The notes below the pieces were generated by a model. The model did no database searches and was not told where the DNA came from. It saw only the letters and a program-made list of their open reading frames with translations. A DNA stretch of 7,765 nucleotides from assembly GCA_937884625.1 (NCBI GenBank), contig CALGCE010000117.1, positions 1 through 7,765 of the forward strand, read 5' to 3'. Numbering within the stretch: the stretch's first letter is position 1; each line of letters begins with the position of its first letter. This DNA is from an uncultured Clostridia bacterium (lineage in GTDB: Bacteria > Bacillota > Clostridia > Oscillospirales > Acutalibacteraceae). A program made the position numbers and the translations under genes. Positions 1 through 6,083 of the stretch are shown here, one piece after another.

Positions 1-260
1 GAAATCGGGCAGATGATAACCCCGATCAAGGCGAGAATTCCGCCGATTTTGCCCATGGTGGTCTGGCAGATCGACCGCCGATTGGGAGAGGGACTGCCCA
101 GAAGAGACCAGATCAGATTCTCCATCAGATTCTGGATGGGCAGCACATCCGCCACCTGAAAGTACAGACAGTTCGCATTGTCATGACTCAGAGAATCCAC
201 GATGAACTTACGCAGAGGGGACTCCTCCTCATCCATCATCTCCAGCGCCTTATCAAAAAA
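1..260 (-). CDS. Foreign partial minus-strand coding fragment; downstream part resembles a CstA-type carbon starvation/peptide transporter
   Basis: Read on the minus strand, this stretch is open throughout, with neither start nor stop, and its codons favour G or C in third position (many CTG, ATC, GTG), unlike the A+T-rich genes to the right. The last ~25 codons (about bases 75 to 1) encode QTTMGKIGGILALIGVIICPI. This resembles the segment just before the SGDTAFRSAR motif of CstA-family membrane transporters, as I recall that family. The preceding ~60 codons are hydrophilic (they include MMDEEESPLRKF and DNANCLYFQVADVLP) and I do not recognise them. They do not look like the membrane segment expected upstream in CstA, so a further join near 65-85 is possible. 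Base composition and the unrelated neighbour suggest this piece comes from another genome or locus. The CstA call is tentative; that the minus strand is coding is more secure. Confidence 0.4.
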
Positions 261-341
261 CTGGGGCAGAATGCCGTAGCAATTACCGATCACGGCGTTA
301 TGTACGGTGCCGTTGAGTTTTACGAAGCTCTCACAAAAAAA
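258..341 (+). pseudogene. dnaE: Orphan fragment of DNA polymerase III alpha subunit PHP domain
   Basis: About 28 codons read KKLGQNAVAITDHGVMYGAV followed by EFYEALTKKGI. This matches the second conserved block of the N-terminal PHP domain of bacterial replicative polymerase DnaE, where the usual text is close to AxAITDHGVMYGAVEFY. In an intact gene it lies roughly 25-55 residues from the N-terminus, before a segment of the type KPIIGCEVY. Here the match stops at KKGI and the frame passes directly into chorismate synthase. Neither the start of dnaE nor the remaining ~1,100 residues are present. The reading frame is open from an ATG at 183 through both fragments to 992, but this is not a plausible real protein. 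An 84-base splinter of a long essential gene between two unrelated fragments points to misassembly rather than a genuine pseudogene. Confidence 0.7.
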
Positions 342-992
342 GGAATAGTTATAGGTACGCATATTAAACGTTGTGCAGGTATTGTCGATAGAGATTTTTT
401 AAATTTATCGGACGATTTAAACTTTTTAAACGATACTGATTTTGCAGTTTTTGACCAAAAGGCAAATGAAGAAATGATTGACGCAATACTAACCGCAAAA
501 AATCAGGGGGACAGTGTAGGCGGTGTGCTTGAAACGGCGGTTCTTGGAATGCCGACAGGTATAGGCGAACCGTTTTTTGATACGGTGGAGGGTATGCTTT
601 CAAAGGCACTCTTTGCCATTCCTGCGGTCAAAGGCGTAGAGTTCGGTGCAGGATTTGATATTAGCGATATGAAAGGCAGTACCGCAAACGATGGGTTTTA
701 CATCGAAAACGGCAAGGTTAAAACAAAAACAAATAACAGCGGTGGCATTAACGGCGGAATTACCAACGGTATGCCGATTATATTCAGGTGTGCCGTAAAA
801 CCTACACCCACAATAGGTATTAAGCAGGATACCGTCGATTTTAAAAATAATACTAATACCGTAATATCGGCTTCGGGCAGACACGACCCTTGTATAGTCC
901 ATAGGGCAAGGGTGGTACAAGACAGTGTTACGGCTCTTGTTTTGTGTGATTTGCTGTCTTGCCGTTTCGGTACGGATTGGTTGGCGAAATAA
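342..992 (+). CDS. aroC: Chorismate synthase, C-terminal ~60% (5' end lost at an artificial junction)
   Basis: Chorismate synthase removes phosphate from EPSP (1,4-anti elimination, needs reduced FMN) to give chorismate, the last step of the cytoplasmic shikimate pathway. The ~216 residues from GIVIGTHIKR onward carry the family's later blocks in order: GDSVGGVLETAVLGMPTGIG, FAIPAVKGVEFGAGF, KTKTNNSGGINGGITNGMP, KPTPTI and GRHDPCIV near the C-terminus. Full-length enzymes are ~360 residues, so about 140 are missing, including the N-terminal block with its conserved catalytic His. The signature after GRHDP reads IVHRA where IVPRA is usual. The frame continues upstream into a DnaE fragment; the join lies in or near the A-rich run at 332-347, where both proteins would read KKGI. 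The stop TAA shares one base with the ATG of the next gene, so it is the first preserved gene of the aromatic operon. Identity is near certain; the true start is not in this window. Confidence 0.93.
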   Translation, partial: GIVIGTHIKRCAGIVDRDFLNLSDDLNFLNDTDFAVFDQKANEEMIDAILTAKNQGDSVGGVLETAVLGMPTGIGEPFFDTVEGMLSKALFAIPAVKGVEFGAGFDISDMKGSTANDGFYIENGKVKTKTNNSGGINGGITNGMPIIFRCAVKPTPTIGIKQDTVDFKNNTNTVISASGRHDPCIVHRARVVQDSVTALVLCDLLSCRFGTDWLAK

Positions 993-2230
993 TGCAGTAC
1001 GGTTTAATAGGCGAAAAACTGACACACAGTTTTTCAAGGGAAGTACACGGGCAACTGTTTGATTATGAGTACGAACTTAAAGAAATACCAAAAGAAGCCT
1101 TAAATGACTTTATGATAAAGCGTGAATTTAAGGCTATAAATGTCACTATTCCCTATAAACAGGACGTTTTGCCGTATCTCTACTATGTAAGCGATACAGC
1201 AAGAAGTATAGGTGCGGTTAATACGGTTGTAAATAAAAACGGTAAACTTTACGGTTATAATACCGATTTTTACGGGTTAAAGGCACTGATAGAAAAGGAA
1301 AACATAGAAATAGAAAATAAAAAGGTGCTGATATTAGGCAACGGCGGAACTTCAAAGACTGCATTAGCGGTAGCAAAACACCTTAATGCAAAGGAAATAT
1401 TAAAAGTTTCACGCTCTGTGAAAAGCGGTTGCATTACCTATGAACAGGCAATAAAAGACCATAGCGATGCCGATGTAATAATCAATACAACACCCTGCGG
1501 AATGTATCCTGATATTGACAGTGTGGCGATTGATATAGATAATTTTTCTAATCTTTCGGGTGTTGTTGACGTTGTTTATAATCCGCTTTCAACAGCCCTT
1601 GTAAACAAGGCGAGAAAAAAGGGGATAAAGGCAACGGGCGGACTTTATATGCTCGTAACACAAGCCTCTGTTTCGGCGGAAAAGTTTACTTGTGTAAAGG
1701 TATCAAAGGAGCAAAATGATGCCGTATTTAGGAAAATAGAAAACGGCAAAAAAAATATAGTGCTTACGGGTATGCCTTCAAGCGGTAAGAGTACCGTCGG
1801 TAAGATACTGTCGGATATGCTTAATATGGAGTTTATTGATACCGACAGTGAGATAGAAAAACTTAAAGGTATCAGTACCAGTGACATATTTCAAAGAGTA
1901 GGGGAAGACGGTTTCAGGGATATTGAAACGCAGGTAATAAAGAATATTTGCACAAGACAGCACTGTGTTATTGCAACGGGCGGAGGAGCAATTTTAAGGC
2001 AGGAAAATATAGACAGATTAAAACTAAACGGTAAAATATATTTTATCGACCGTCCGCTTAATGAATTACAGGCAACGGCTAACCGTCCACTTTCTTCCGA
2101 CCGTGAAAAACTCAAAAAGCGTTTTGATGAGAGATATGATATATATTTAAGTACGGCAGATTTTACTTTAAAATCGAAGCCTACCGCAGAAGAAAACGCC
2201 GAAATTATTGCAAAGGATTTTTTAAAATGA
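992..2230 (+). CDS. aroE-aroK: Bifunctional shikimate dehydrogenase-shikimate kinase (AroE-AroK fusion)
   Basis: A 412-residue protein joining two shikimate pathway enzymes. Residues ~1-247 are shikimate dehydrogenase (3-dehydroshikimate + NADPH to shikimate): substrate motif HSFS (12-15), NVTIPYK with catalytic Lys56, IGAVNT (73-78), NTDFYG with catalytic Asp92, nucleotide-binding GNGGTSKTA (116-124), INTTPCGM (164-171) and Gln224 near the end. Residues ~254-412 are shikimate kinase (ATP-dependent 3-phosphorylation of shikimate): Walker A GMPSSGKST (260-268), DTD (283-285), FRD with Arg309, GGG (330-332), lid RPL with Arg365, and RYDIY (381-385). Each domain has its family's usual length and its key residues, so both should be active, passing shikimate from one half to the other. 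No stop or frameshift separates them. ATG 992 is chosen over an in-frame ATG at 959 because the protein then begins MQYGLIGEKLTHS, as AroE should, and the start overlaps the aroC stop (TAATG). No strong Shine-Dalgarno is visible, suggesting translational coupling. Confidence 0.95.
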   Translation: MQYGLIGEKLTHSFSREVHGQLFDYEYELKEIPKEALNDFMIKREFKAINVTIPYKQDVLPYLYYVSDTARSIGAVNTVVNKNGKLYGYNTDFYGLKALIEKENIEIENKKVLILGNGGTSKTALAVAKHLNAKEILKVSRSVKSGCITYEQAIKDHSDADVIINTTPCGMYPDIDSVAIDIDNFSNLSGVVDVVYNPLSTALVNKARKKGIKATGGLYMLVTQASVSAEKFTCVKVSKEQNDAVFRKIENGKKNIVLTGMPSSGKSTVGKILSDMLNMEFIDTDSEIEKLKGISTSDIFQRVGEDGFRDIETQVIKNICTRQHCVIATGGGAILRQENIDRLKLNGKIYFIDRPLNELQATANRPLSSDREKLKKRFDERYDIYLSTADFTLKSKPTAEENAEIIAKDFLK

Positions 2231-2658
2231 AAATACTTATAATTAACGGACCTAATCTTAATATGCTTGGTATCAGGGAGCCTGATATTTACGGCAGGGA
2301 AGACTATAAAAGTCTTGTAAAAACGATAAATGAGTATGCCGATAAAAAAGGTATAGAAGTAAAAATATATCAGTCAAACCACGAGGGCGATATAGTAGAC
2401 GAAATACAAAACGCATATGGTATCTTTGACGGTATAGTTATAAATCCTGCCGCCTATACGCATACGAGTGTTGCCATTTTAGATGCTCTTAAATCGGTAG
2501 GAATACCTGCGGTTGAGGTACATATATCGGACGTATCTGTAAGAGAGGATTTCAGGCAGATAAGTTTTGTAAGGAATGCCTGTTTTAAAACCATAGCAGG
2601 TCACGGTTTTAAGGGTTATTTAGAGGCTATTGATTTACTTGCGGAGAAAAACAAATGA
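2227..2658 (+). CDS. aroQ: Type II 3-dehydroquinate dehydratase (3-dehydroquinase)
   Basis: This 143-residue protein has the usual length of type II dehydroquinases, which dehydrate 3-dehydroquinate to 3-dehydroshikimate by trans elimination and usually form dodecamers. Visible landmarks: N-terminal INGPNLNMLG (6-15), REP then IYG with the catalytic Tyr22, SNHEG (50-54), INPAAYTHTS (72-81) with substrate-binding Asn73, EVHISD with His99, and REDFR (106-110). The loop carrying Arg17 and Tyr22 is intact. After REDFR the sequence (QISFVRNACFKTIAGHGFKGY) departs from the common RHHSVIAPA wording but keeps the G-GFxGY ending. The start ATG 2227 overlaps the aroE-aroK stop by four bases (ATGA) and has AAAGGA at 2212-2217 as ribosome binding site, nine bases upstream. 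Its product feeds the dehydrogenase half of the preceding fusion protein. Confidence 0.96.
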   Translation: MKILIINGPNLNMLGIREPDIYGREDYKSLVKTINEYADKKGIEVKIYQSNHEGDIVDEIQNAYGIFDGIVINPAAYTHTSVAILDALKSVGIPAVEVHISDVSVREDFRQISFVRNACFKTIAGHGFKGYLEAIDLLAEKNK

Positions 2659-3863
2659 CGGTTAATATAAAAAAATCATATGCTTTCGGCAGTGTGACTG
2701 CACCGCCGTCAAAAAGTATCTCTCATAGGTCTTTAATATGTGCGTCGCTTACAAATGTCAGTAAAATAGATAATATAGGCTATTCGCAGGATATTAATGC
2801 TACTGTCTGCTGTCTTGAAACTTTGGGTGCAAAAATAAAAAAAGATGGCGACAGTCTGACTGTGGGCGGTTTTAATCCTTTTGAAATTCACGACGGTACC
2901 GAAATATTTTGCAATGAGAGCGGAAGTACTCTTAGATTTTTAATTCCGTTATGTCTGCTGTCAGGCAGTAGAGTGGCATTAAAGGGAAGCAAACGGCTTT
3001 TTGAAAGACCGCTTTCGGTTTACGAGGATATTTGTAAGGAAAACGGTATACTCTTTCAAAAGGGAACAGACAGTTTAACCGTGTGCGGAAAACTTAAAAG
3101 CGGTGAATATTTTGTCAGGGGCGATATTTCAAGTCAGTTTATATCAGGGCTTCTCTTTGCTCTGCCACTGCTTGACGGCGACAGTAAAATAAATATTATC
3201 GGAAGTCTTGAAAGTGCATCATATATTGACCTTACATTAAAATCTCTTGACGATTTCGGAATTAAAATAAAAAAAGAAAATAATTCTTTTGTTGTTTTCG
3301 GCAATCAAAAATATAAAAGTAAGGATGTAACGGTTGAGGGCGACTGTTCAAACGGTGCATTTTTGGAGGCGTTTAACCTTTTTGGCGGAAGTGTAGACGT
3401 CAAAGGAATAAATGAGAACAGTATTCAAGGCGACAGGGTTTATAAAAGTATGTTTTTAAAACTTAAAAACGGTCAAAAACAGTTTGATTTAACCGACTGT
3501 CCCGATTTGGCACCAATTATGTTTGCAGTGTCGTCCCTTTTTGGCGGTGCGGTTTTTTACGGTACAAAGCGTCTTAAAATTAAGGAAAGCGACCGTATAT
3601 CCGCTATGGCTTGTGAACTTAAAAAGTTTGGCATAACGGTCAGGGAAAGTGACAATACAGTTGAGGTAAAAGGCGGAGAACTTATAAAACCGCAGGAAGT
3701 CTTGTGCGGTCATAACGACCACAGAATAGTTATGGCACTGTCGGTACTGTGCTCTGTAACTTCGGGAAGTATAAATGGTGCCGAGGCGGTAAATAAGAGT
3801 TATCCCGACTTTTTTGAAAAAATATCATCACTTGGAATTGGAATTGAATATAATGAAACTTGA
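2655..3863 (+). CDS. aroA: 3-phosphoshikimate 1-carboxyvinyltransferase (EPSP synthase)
   Basis: EPSP synthase transfers the enolpyruvyl group of PEP to shikimate 3-phosphate. The 402-residue protein is slightly shorter than the E. coli enzyme (427) but complete. Visible in order: APPSKSISHR (16-25, Lys20, Ser21, Arg25), the PEP-site loop NESGSTLRF (87-95, Gly90, Arg94), ERPL (117-120), SSQF (159-162), ASYID (188-192), CPDLAP (282-287) with catalytic Asp284, KESDR (310-314) with Glu311, NDHRIVMA (354-361) and NKSYPDFF (380-387) with Lys381. All expected catalytic positions are filled. The PEP-site loop differs from the E. coli NAGTAMRP text; SGSTLRF-type loops are, as I recall, common in clostridial enzymes. 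The start overlaps the aroQ stop (ATGA), with GGAG at 2643-2646 eight bases upstream. The last 11 bases overlap tyrA. Confidence 0.96.
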   Translation: MTVNIKKSYAFGSVTAPPSKSISHRSLICASLTNVSKIDNIGYSQDINATVCCLETLGAKIKKDGDSLTVGGFNPFEIHDGTEIFCNESGSTLRFLIPLCLLSGSRVALKGSKRLFERPLSVYEDICKENGILFQKGTDSLTVCGKLKSGEYFVRGDISSQFISGLLFALPLLDGDSKINIIGSLESASYIDLTLKSLDDFGIKIKKENNSFVVFGNQKYKSKDVTVEGDCSNGAFLEAFNLFGGSVDVKGINENSIQGDRVYKSMFLKLKNGQKQFDLTDCPDLAPIMFAVSSLFGGAVFYGTKRLKIKESDRISAMACELKKFGITVRESDNTVEVKGGELIKPQEVLCGHNDHRIVMALSVLCSVTSGSINGAEAVNKSYPDFFEKISSLGIGIEYNET

Positions 3864-4713
3864 TAAATCACTTAATATTTTAATAATAGGATTGGGACTT
3901 TTAGGCGGAAGTTATGCAAAGGCTTTAAAAAAGCAGGGCTATAAGGTGTATGCAATAACAAAAGACCAAAGCACCGTAGATTATGCCACTAAAAACGGTA
4001 TAGTCGATTATGCGACTACTTCGGTAGACGAAAAACTTATAAAAAATGCAAATTTAATAGTCTTTGCTCTTTATCCGCACATTTTTATTGATTGGATAAA
4101 AAATTACGGCAACCTTATAAATGAGGGTACCGTAATTACCGATGTTACGGGTGTAAAGGGTACAGTTGTTTATGAGGTACAGTCGCTTTTAAAGGACGGC
4201 GTTGAGTTTATTTCCGCACACCCTATGGCAGGCAGAGAGGCAAGCGGTGTTGAATACAGCAGTGACGAAGTATTTAAAAATGCGAACTATATCGTAGTAC
4301 CCACCGAGAAAAACAGTGATAGTGCAAAGGCACTTTGCCGTGATTTGGGGGAAACGTTGGGATTTTCTTATATTTCGGAACTCACCCCGCAAAGACACGA
4401 TGAAATGATAGCCTTTTTATCGCAACTTACCCACTGTATAGCGGTATCGCTTATGTGTGCAAACGATGACCCTGACCTTGAACGGTATACGGGTGACTCG
4501 TTCAGAGACCTTACAAGGATAGCCAACATAAACGACGAAATGTGGAGTGAACTGTTTTTAGCAAATAAGACTGCACTTTTAGGCGAAATGGATAAATATA
4601 AAAGTGCTTTTGACAAATTATATAACTGTATAGCAACAGACGACCGTGATACCATGCGTGAAATGATGCGTCTGTCAACCGTACGCAGAAAGCGTTTTGA
4701 AAAGAGGAATTAA
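3853..4713 (+). CDS. tyrA: Prephenate dehydrogenase (TyrA), no ACT domain
   Basis: TyrA oxidatively decarboxylates prephenate to 4-hydroxyphenylpyruvate with NAD(P)+, committing chorismate-derived carbon to tyrosine. The 286-residue protein shows a Rossmann N-terminus with GLGLLGGS (13-20), ITDVTGVKG (95-103), the catalytic block SAHPMAGRE (121-129) with His123, SQLTH (190-194), and FRDLTRIA (217-224) with the arginines that hold prephenate. It ends shortly after the helical dimerisation domain, so it has no C-terminal ACT regulatory domain and no fused chorismate mutase. Feedback by tyrosine through an ACT domain is therefore not expected. ATG 3853 is preferred to the in-frame ATG at 3814, which would add 13 charged residues before MKLDKSLNILIIG and lengthen the overlap with aroA from 11 to 50 bases. 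The Shine-Dalgarno is weak, so translation is probably coupled to aroA. Confidence 0.93.
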   Translation: MKLDKSLNILIIGLGLLGGSYAKALKKQGYKVYAITKDQSTVDYATKNGIVDYATTSVDEKLIKNANLIVFALYPHIFIDWIKNYGNLINEGTVITDVTGVKGTVVYEVQSLLKDGVEFISAHPMAGREASGVEYSSDEVFKNANYIVVPTEKNSDSAKALCRDLGETLGFSYISELTPQRHDEMIAFLSQLTHCIAVSLMCANDDPDLERYTGDSFRDLTRIANINDEMWSELFLANKTALLGEMDKYKSAFDKLYNCIATDDRDTMREMMRLSTVRRKRFEKRN

Positions 4714-4718
4714 ATATT

Positions 4719-5747
4719 ATGGATATGCAATTTACAAGGAAACTTCCAATACCTAAAATTATTAAGGAAGAATATCCGCTGACGGATAAACTAAAACAGA
4801 TAAAAGAACACCGTGACCAAGAAATAAGGGCGGTATTTGAGGGAAAATCGGATAAATTTTTACTGATAATAGGTCCCTGCTCGGCGGATAACAGTGAGGC
4901 GGTGCTTGATTATATTTCAAGACTTAAAACCGTCGCAGACAAGGTAGCGGATAAAATCATAATAATACCCAGAATATATACAAACAAACCCCGTACTACG
5001 GGAGAAGGATACAAGGGTATGCTTCATCAACCTAATCCCGACGAACTTCCTGATATGTTAAAGGGCATAATTGCAATAAGGCAACTTCATATGAGTGCCT
5101 TAAAAGATTACGGATTTACCTGTGCGGACGAAATGCTGTACCCTGAAAACCACCGTTATCTGTCAGATTTATTGGCATACGTTGCAGTGGGTGCAAGATC
5201 GGTTGAAAACCAACAGCACAGACTCACTGCAAGTGGAGTCGGAATACCCGTAGGAATGAAGAATCCCACAGGCGGTGACCTTACGGTTATGATGAATTCA
5301 ATACACGCCGCCCAAAACAGCCATACCTTTATTTACAGAGGTTGGGAGGTAAAAAGTGCAGGTAATCCGTATGCACACGCAATTTTAAGGGGCTATACCG
5401 ATTTTACGGGAAAAAACATTTCAAACTATCACTATGAAGATTTAATGAGGCTTTCTGAACTTTACAGTCAGACCACACTTTTAAATCCTGCGGTTATTGT
5501 GGATACCAATCACGCCAATTCATCAAAAAGATACCTTGAACAGATAAGAATTGCCAAAGACGTTGTTCACAGCAGAAGCCACAGCGATGATATAAAGGGT
5601 ATTTTAAAGGGACTTATGATAGAAAGTTATATCGAAGACGGTGCACAGAGTTTAGGCGAACATATCTACGGTAAGTCCATAACAGACCCGTGCCTTGGTT
5701 GGGAAAAGACCGAAGAACTGATTTTTGAAATAGCCGAGAGGTTATAA
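4719..5747 (+). CDS. aroF: 3-deoxy-7-phosphoheptulonate (DAHP) synthase, type I, AroF/AroG class
   Basis: DAHP synthase condenses PEP and erythrose 4-phosphate, the metal-dependent entry step of the shikimate pathway. The 342-residue protein is of the E. coli AroF/G/H kind: IGPCSADN (51-58) with metal ligand Cys54, NKPRTT (89-94), GARSVENQQHR (158-168), GMKNPTGG (179-186) with Lys181, IYRG (205-208), DTNHANS (262-268) with His265, IESYIEDG (301-308) with Glu302, and ITDPCLGW (321-328) with Asp323. All four metal ligands are present. The N-terminal ~45 residues match the extension that in E. coli enzymes takes part in feedback control. At the position I align with E. coli AroG Ser180 there is Gly175. 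Which amino acid inhibits this enzyme cannot be read from sequence. ATG 4719 has AGAGGAA at 4703-4709 as a good ribosome binding site, and the gene starts five bases after tyrA. It is the last gene of the operon, just before a strong terminator. The symbol is by class; aroG would serve equally. Confidence 0.94.
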   Translation: MDMQFTRKLPIPKIIKEEYPLTDKLKQIKEHRDQEIRAVFEGKSDKFLLIIGPCSADNSEAVLDYISRLKTVADKVADKIIIIPRIYTNKPRTTGEGYKGMLHQPNPDELPDMLKGIIAIRQLHMSALKDYGFTCADEMLYPENHRYLSDLLAYVAVGARSVENQQHRLTASGVGIPVGMKNPTGGDLTVMMNSIHAAQNSHTFIYRGWEVKSAGNPYAHAILRGYTDFTGKNISNYHYEDLMRLSELYSQTTLLNPAVIVDTNHANSSKRYLEQIRIAKDVVHSRSHSDDIKGILKGLMIESYIEDGAQSLGEHIYGKSITDPCLGWEKTEELIFEIAERL

Positions 5748-5757
5748 GGGTAAAAAG

Positions 5758-5789
5758 AGTCCCGAAACGATTTCTTTCGTTTCGGGACT
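5758..5789 (+). terminator. Rho-independent terminator of the aro operon
   Basis: A perfect 13-base-pair inverted repeat, AGTCCCGAAACGA (5758-5770) against TCGTTTCGGGACT (5777-5789), encloses a six-base loop TTTCTT. It begins 10 bases after the stop of the DAHP synthase gene. The downstream flank (TAAAATATATTTT) is A+T-rich rather than a pure T-run, so termination may be less than complete. The upstream A-run would assist a reverse-direction terminator for transcripts arriving on the minus strand. Stem and placement make this a confident operon terminator. Confidence 0.88.
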
Positions 5790-5832
5790 TAAAATATATT
5801 TTAAAAAGAAATAGCTTATAGCGAGGAGTAGA

Positions 5833-5958
5833 GTAGACAATAAAAAACAGATACAGGAATACATCAAACACCAATTAGATGAAGATCAACTTGCGGATCA
5901 ATTAAGTTTCAAAGAATACATAGACCCGTTTACGGGTAGCGAGAATAAGAAAGCATAA
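5833..5958 (+). pseudogene. Remnant 41-codon ORF lacking a start codon
   Basis: The frame reads VDNKKQIQEYIKHQLDEDQL and continues ADQLSFKEYIDPFTGSENKKA to a TAA. It is hydrophilic, charged and likely helical, with codon use like the neighbouring genes, which suggests real coding ancestry. The frame is open back to a TAG at 5812-5814, but no ATG, GTG or TTG occurs before the coding-like part. An AGGAG motif at 5824-5828 sits where a ribosome binding site would be. If a two-base loss had turned GTATGGAC into GTAGAC at 5833-5838, the original start would have been six bases after AGGAG; this is inference only. The 3' end of the frame carries the first copy of the duplicated hairpin. I cannot assign a family. 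It may be a small accessory gene of the surrounding element. Confidence 0.35.
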
Positions 5959-5994
5959 AATAAACCCCTTTAGGGGTAGCTGAAAAAAGAATGC
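5924..5994 (+). repeat. Two-copy 31-base direct repeat, each copy a GC hairpin
   Basis: Copy 1 (5924-5954) and copy 2 (5964-5994) are offset by exactly 40 bases and agree at 24 of 31 positions. Each begins with a hairpin, ACCCG-TTTA-CGGGT in copy 1 and ACCCC-TTTA-GGGGT in copy 2, followed by AGC and an A-rich tail. Two of the seven differences are the two partners of one base pair (G-C changed to C-G), so the stem is preserved. A third hairpin with nearly the same core, CCCC-TTGA-GGGG, stands at 6016-6027. The preserved stem with a changed sequence suggests selection for RNA or single-stranded DNA structure. Confidence 0.7.
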
Positions 5995-6083
5995 AGTCGG
6001 CAAACCTTTTCAGTGCCCCTTGAGGGGTTTCGTCTGTAATGTGCCTTCTAGGGCGACTCAAACCTCCGGATTAGCTGGAGGTC
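5960..6083 (+). ncRNA. Candidate structured RNA or DNA module with stacked hairpins and a possible pseudoknot
   Basis: Within ~125 bases without a coding frame there are, in order: a hairpin at 5964-5977, a seven-base complement CTGAAAA (5980-5986) with TTTTCAG (6007-6013), a hairpin CCCC-TTGA-GGGG (6016-6027), a weaker hairpin at 6043-6054, and ACCTCCGG (6062-6069) with CTGGAGGT (6075-6082). In addition AGTCG (5995-5999) complements CGACT (6054-6058). That pairing would enclose the third and fourth hairpins and cross the CTGAAAA stem, making a pseudoknot-like fold. All pairings were read by eye and no energies were computed. Compact folds like this are known for the guide-like RNAs at the ends of TnpB/IscB transposons, but no such protein is present. 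Strand is taken from the small frame upstream and is not certain. Confidence 0.35.
6062..6082. repeat. Imperfect palindrome bordering the membrane-protein gene
   Basis: ACCTCCGG (6062-6069) pairs with CTGGAGGT (6075-6082) with one G-T pair, leaving the loop ATTAG. It ends seven bases before the convergent stop codon at 6090-6092. On the minus strand the hairpin is followed by TTTG, so it could also weakly terminate the membrane-protein transcript. The TTAG-containing loop and the position at the edge of the structured region also fit a subterminal hairpin of an IS200/IS605-type element. Confidence 0.55.

Noticed and set aside
959..991. Earlier start for the aroE-aroK fusion at ATG 959.
   Set aside because: It adds 11 residues translated from the aroC 3' end. 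AroE proteins begin right at the YGLIG segment, which follows ATG 992.
183..992. A single 269-residue protein starting at ATG 183.
   Set aside because: Its N-terminal part is antisense to a foreign coding fragment, then a DnaE fragment, then chorismate synthase. No real protein has this composition, so only the aroC part was kept as a gene.
364..2115. Several minus-strand open frames of 60-145 codons antisense to aroC and aroE-aroK.
   Set aside because: They give no recognisable protein and lie opposite genes whose motifs are clear. They are by-products of the plus-strand codon use.
3814..3852. Earlier start for tyrA at ATG 3814.
   Set aside because: The extra 13 residues come from the aroA C-terminal coding region and precede the normal Rossmann start. 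ATG 3853 gives the family's usual N-terminus.
5924..6082. CRISPR array, suggested by repeated GC-rich palindromic units.
   Set aside because: Only two or three diverged units with unequal spacing and no spacer-like unique sequences of constant length; no cas genes.
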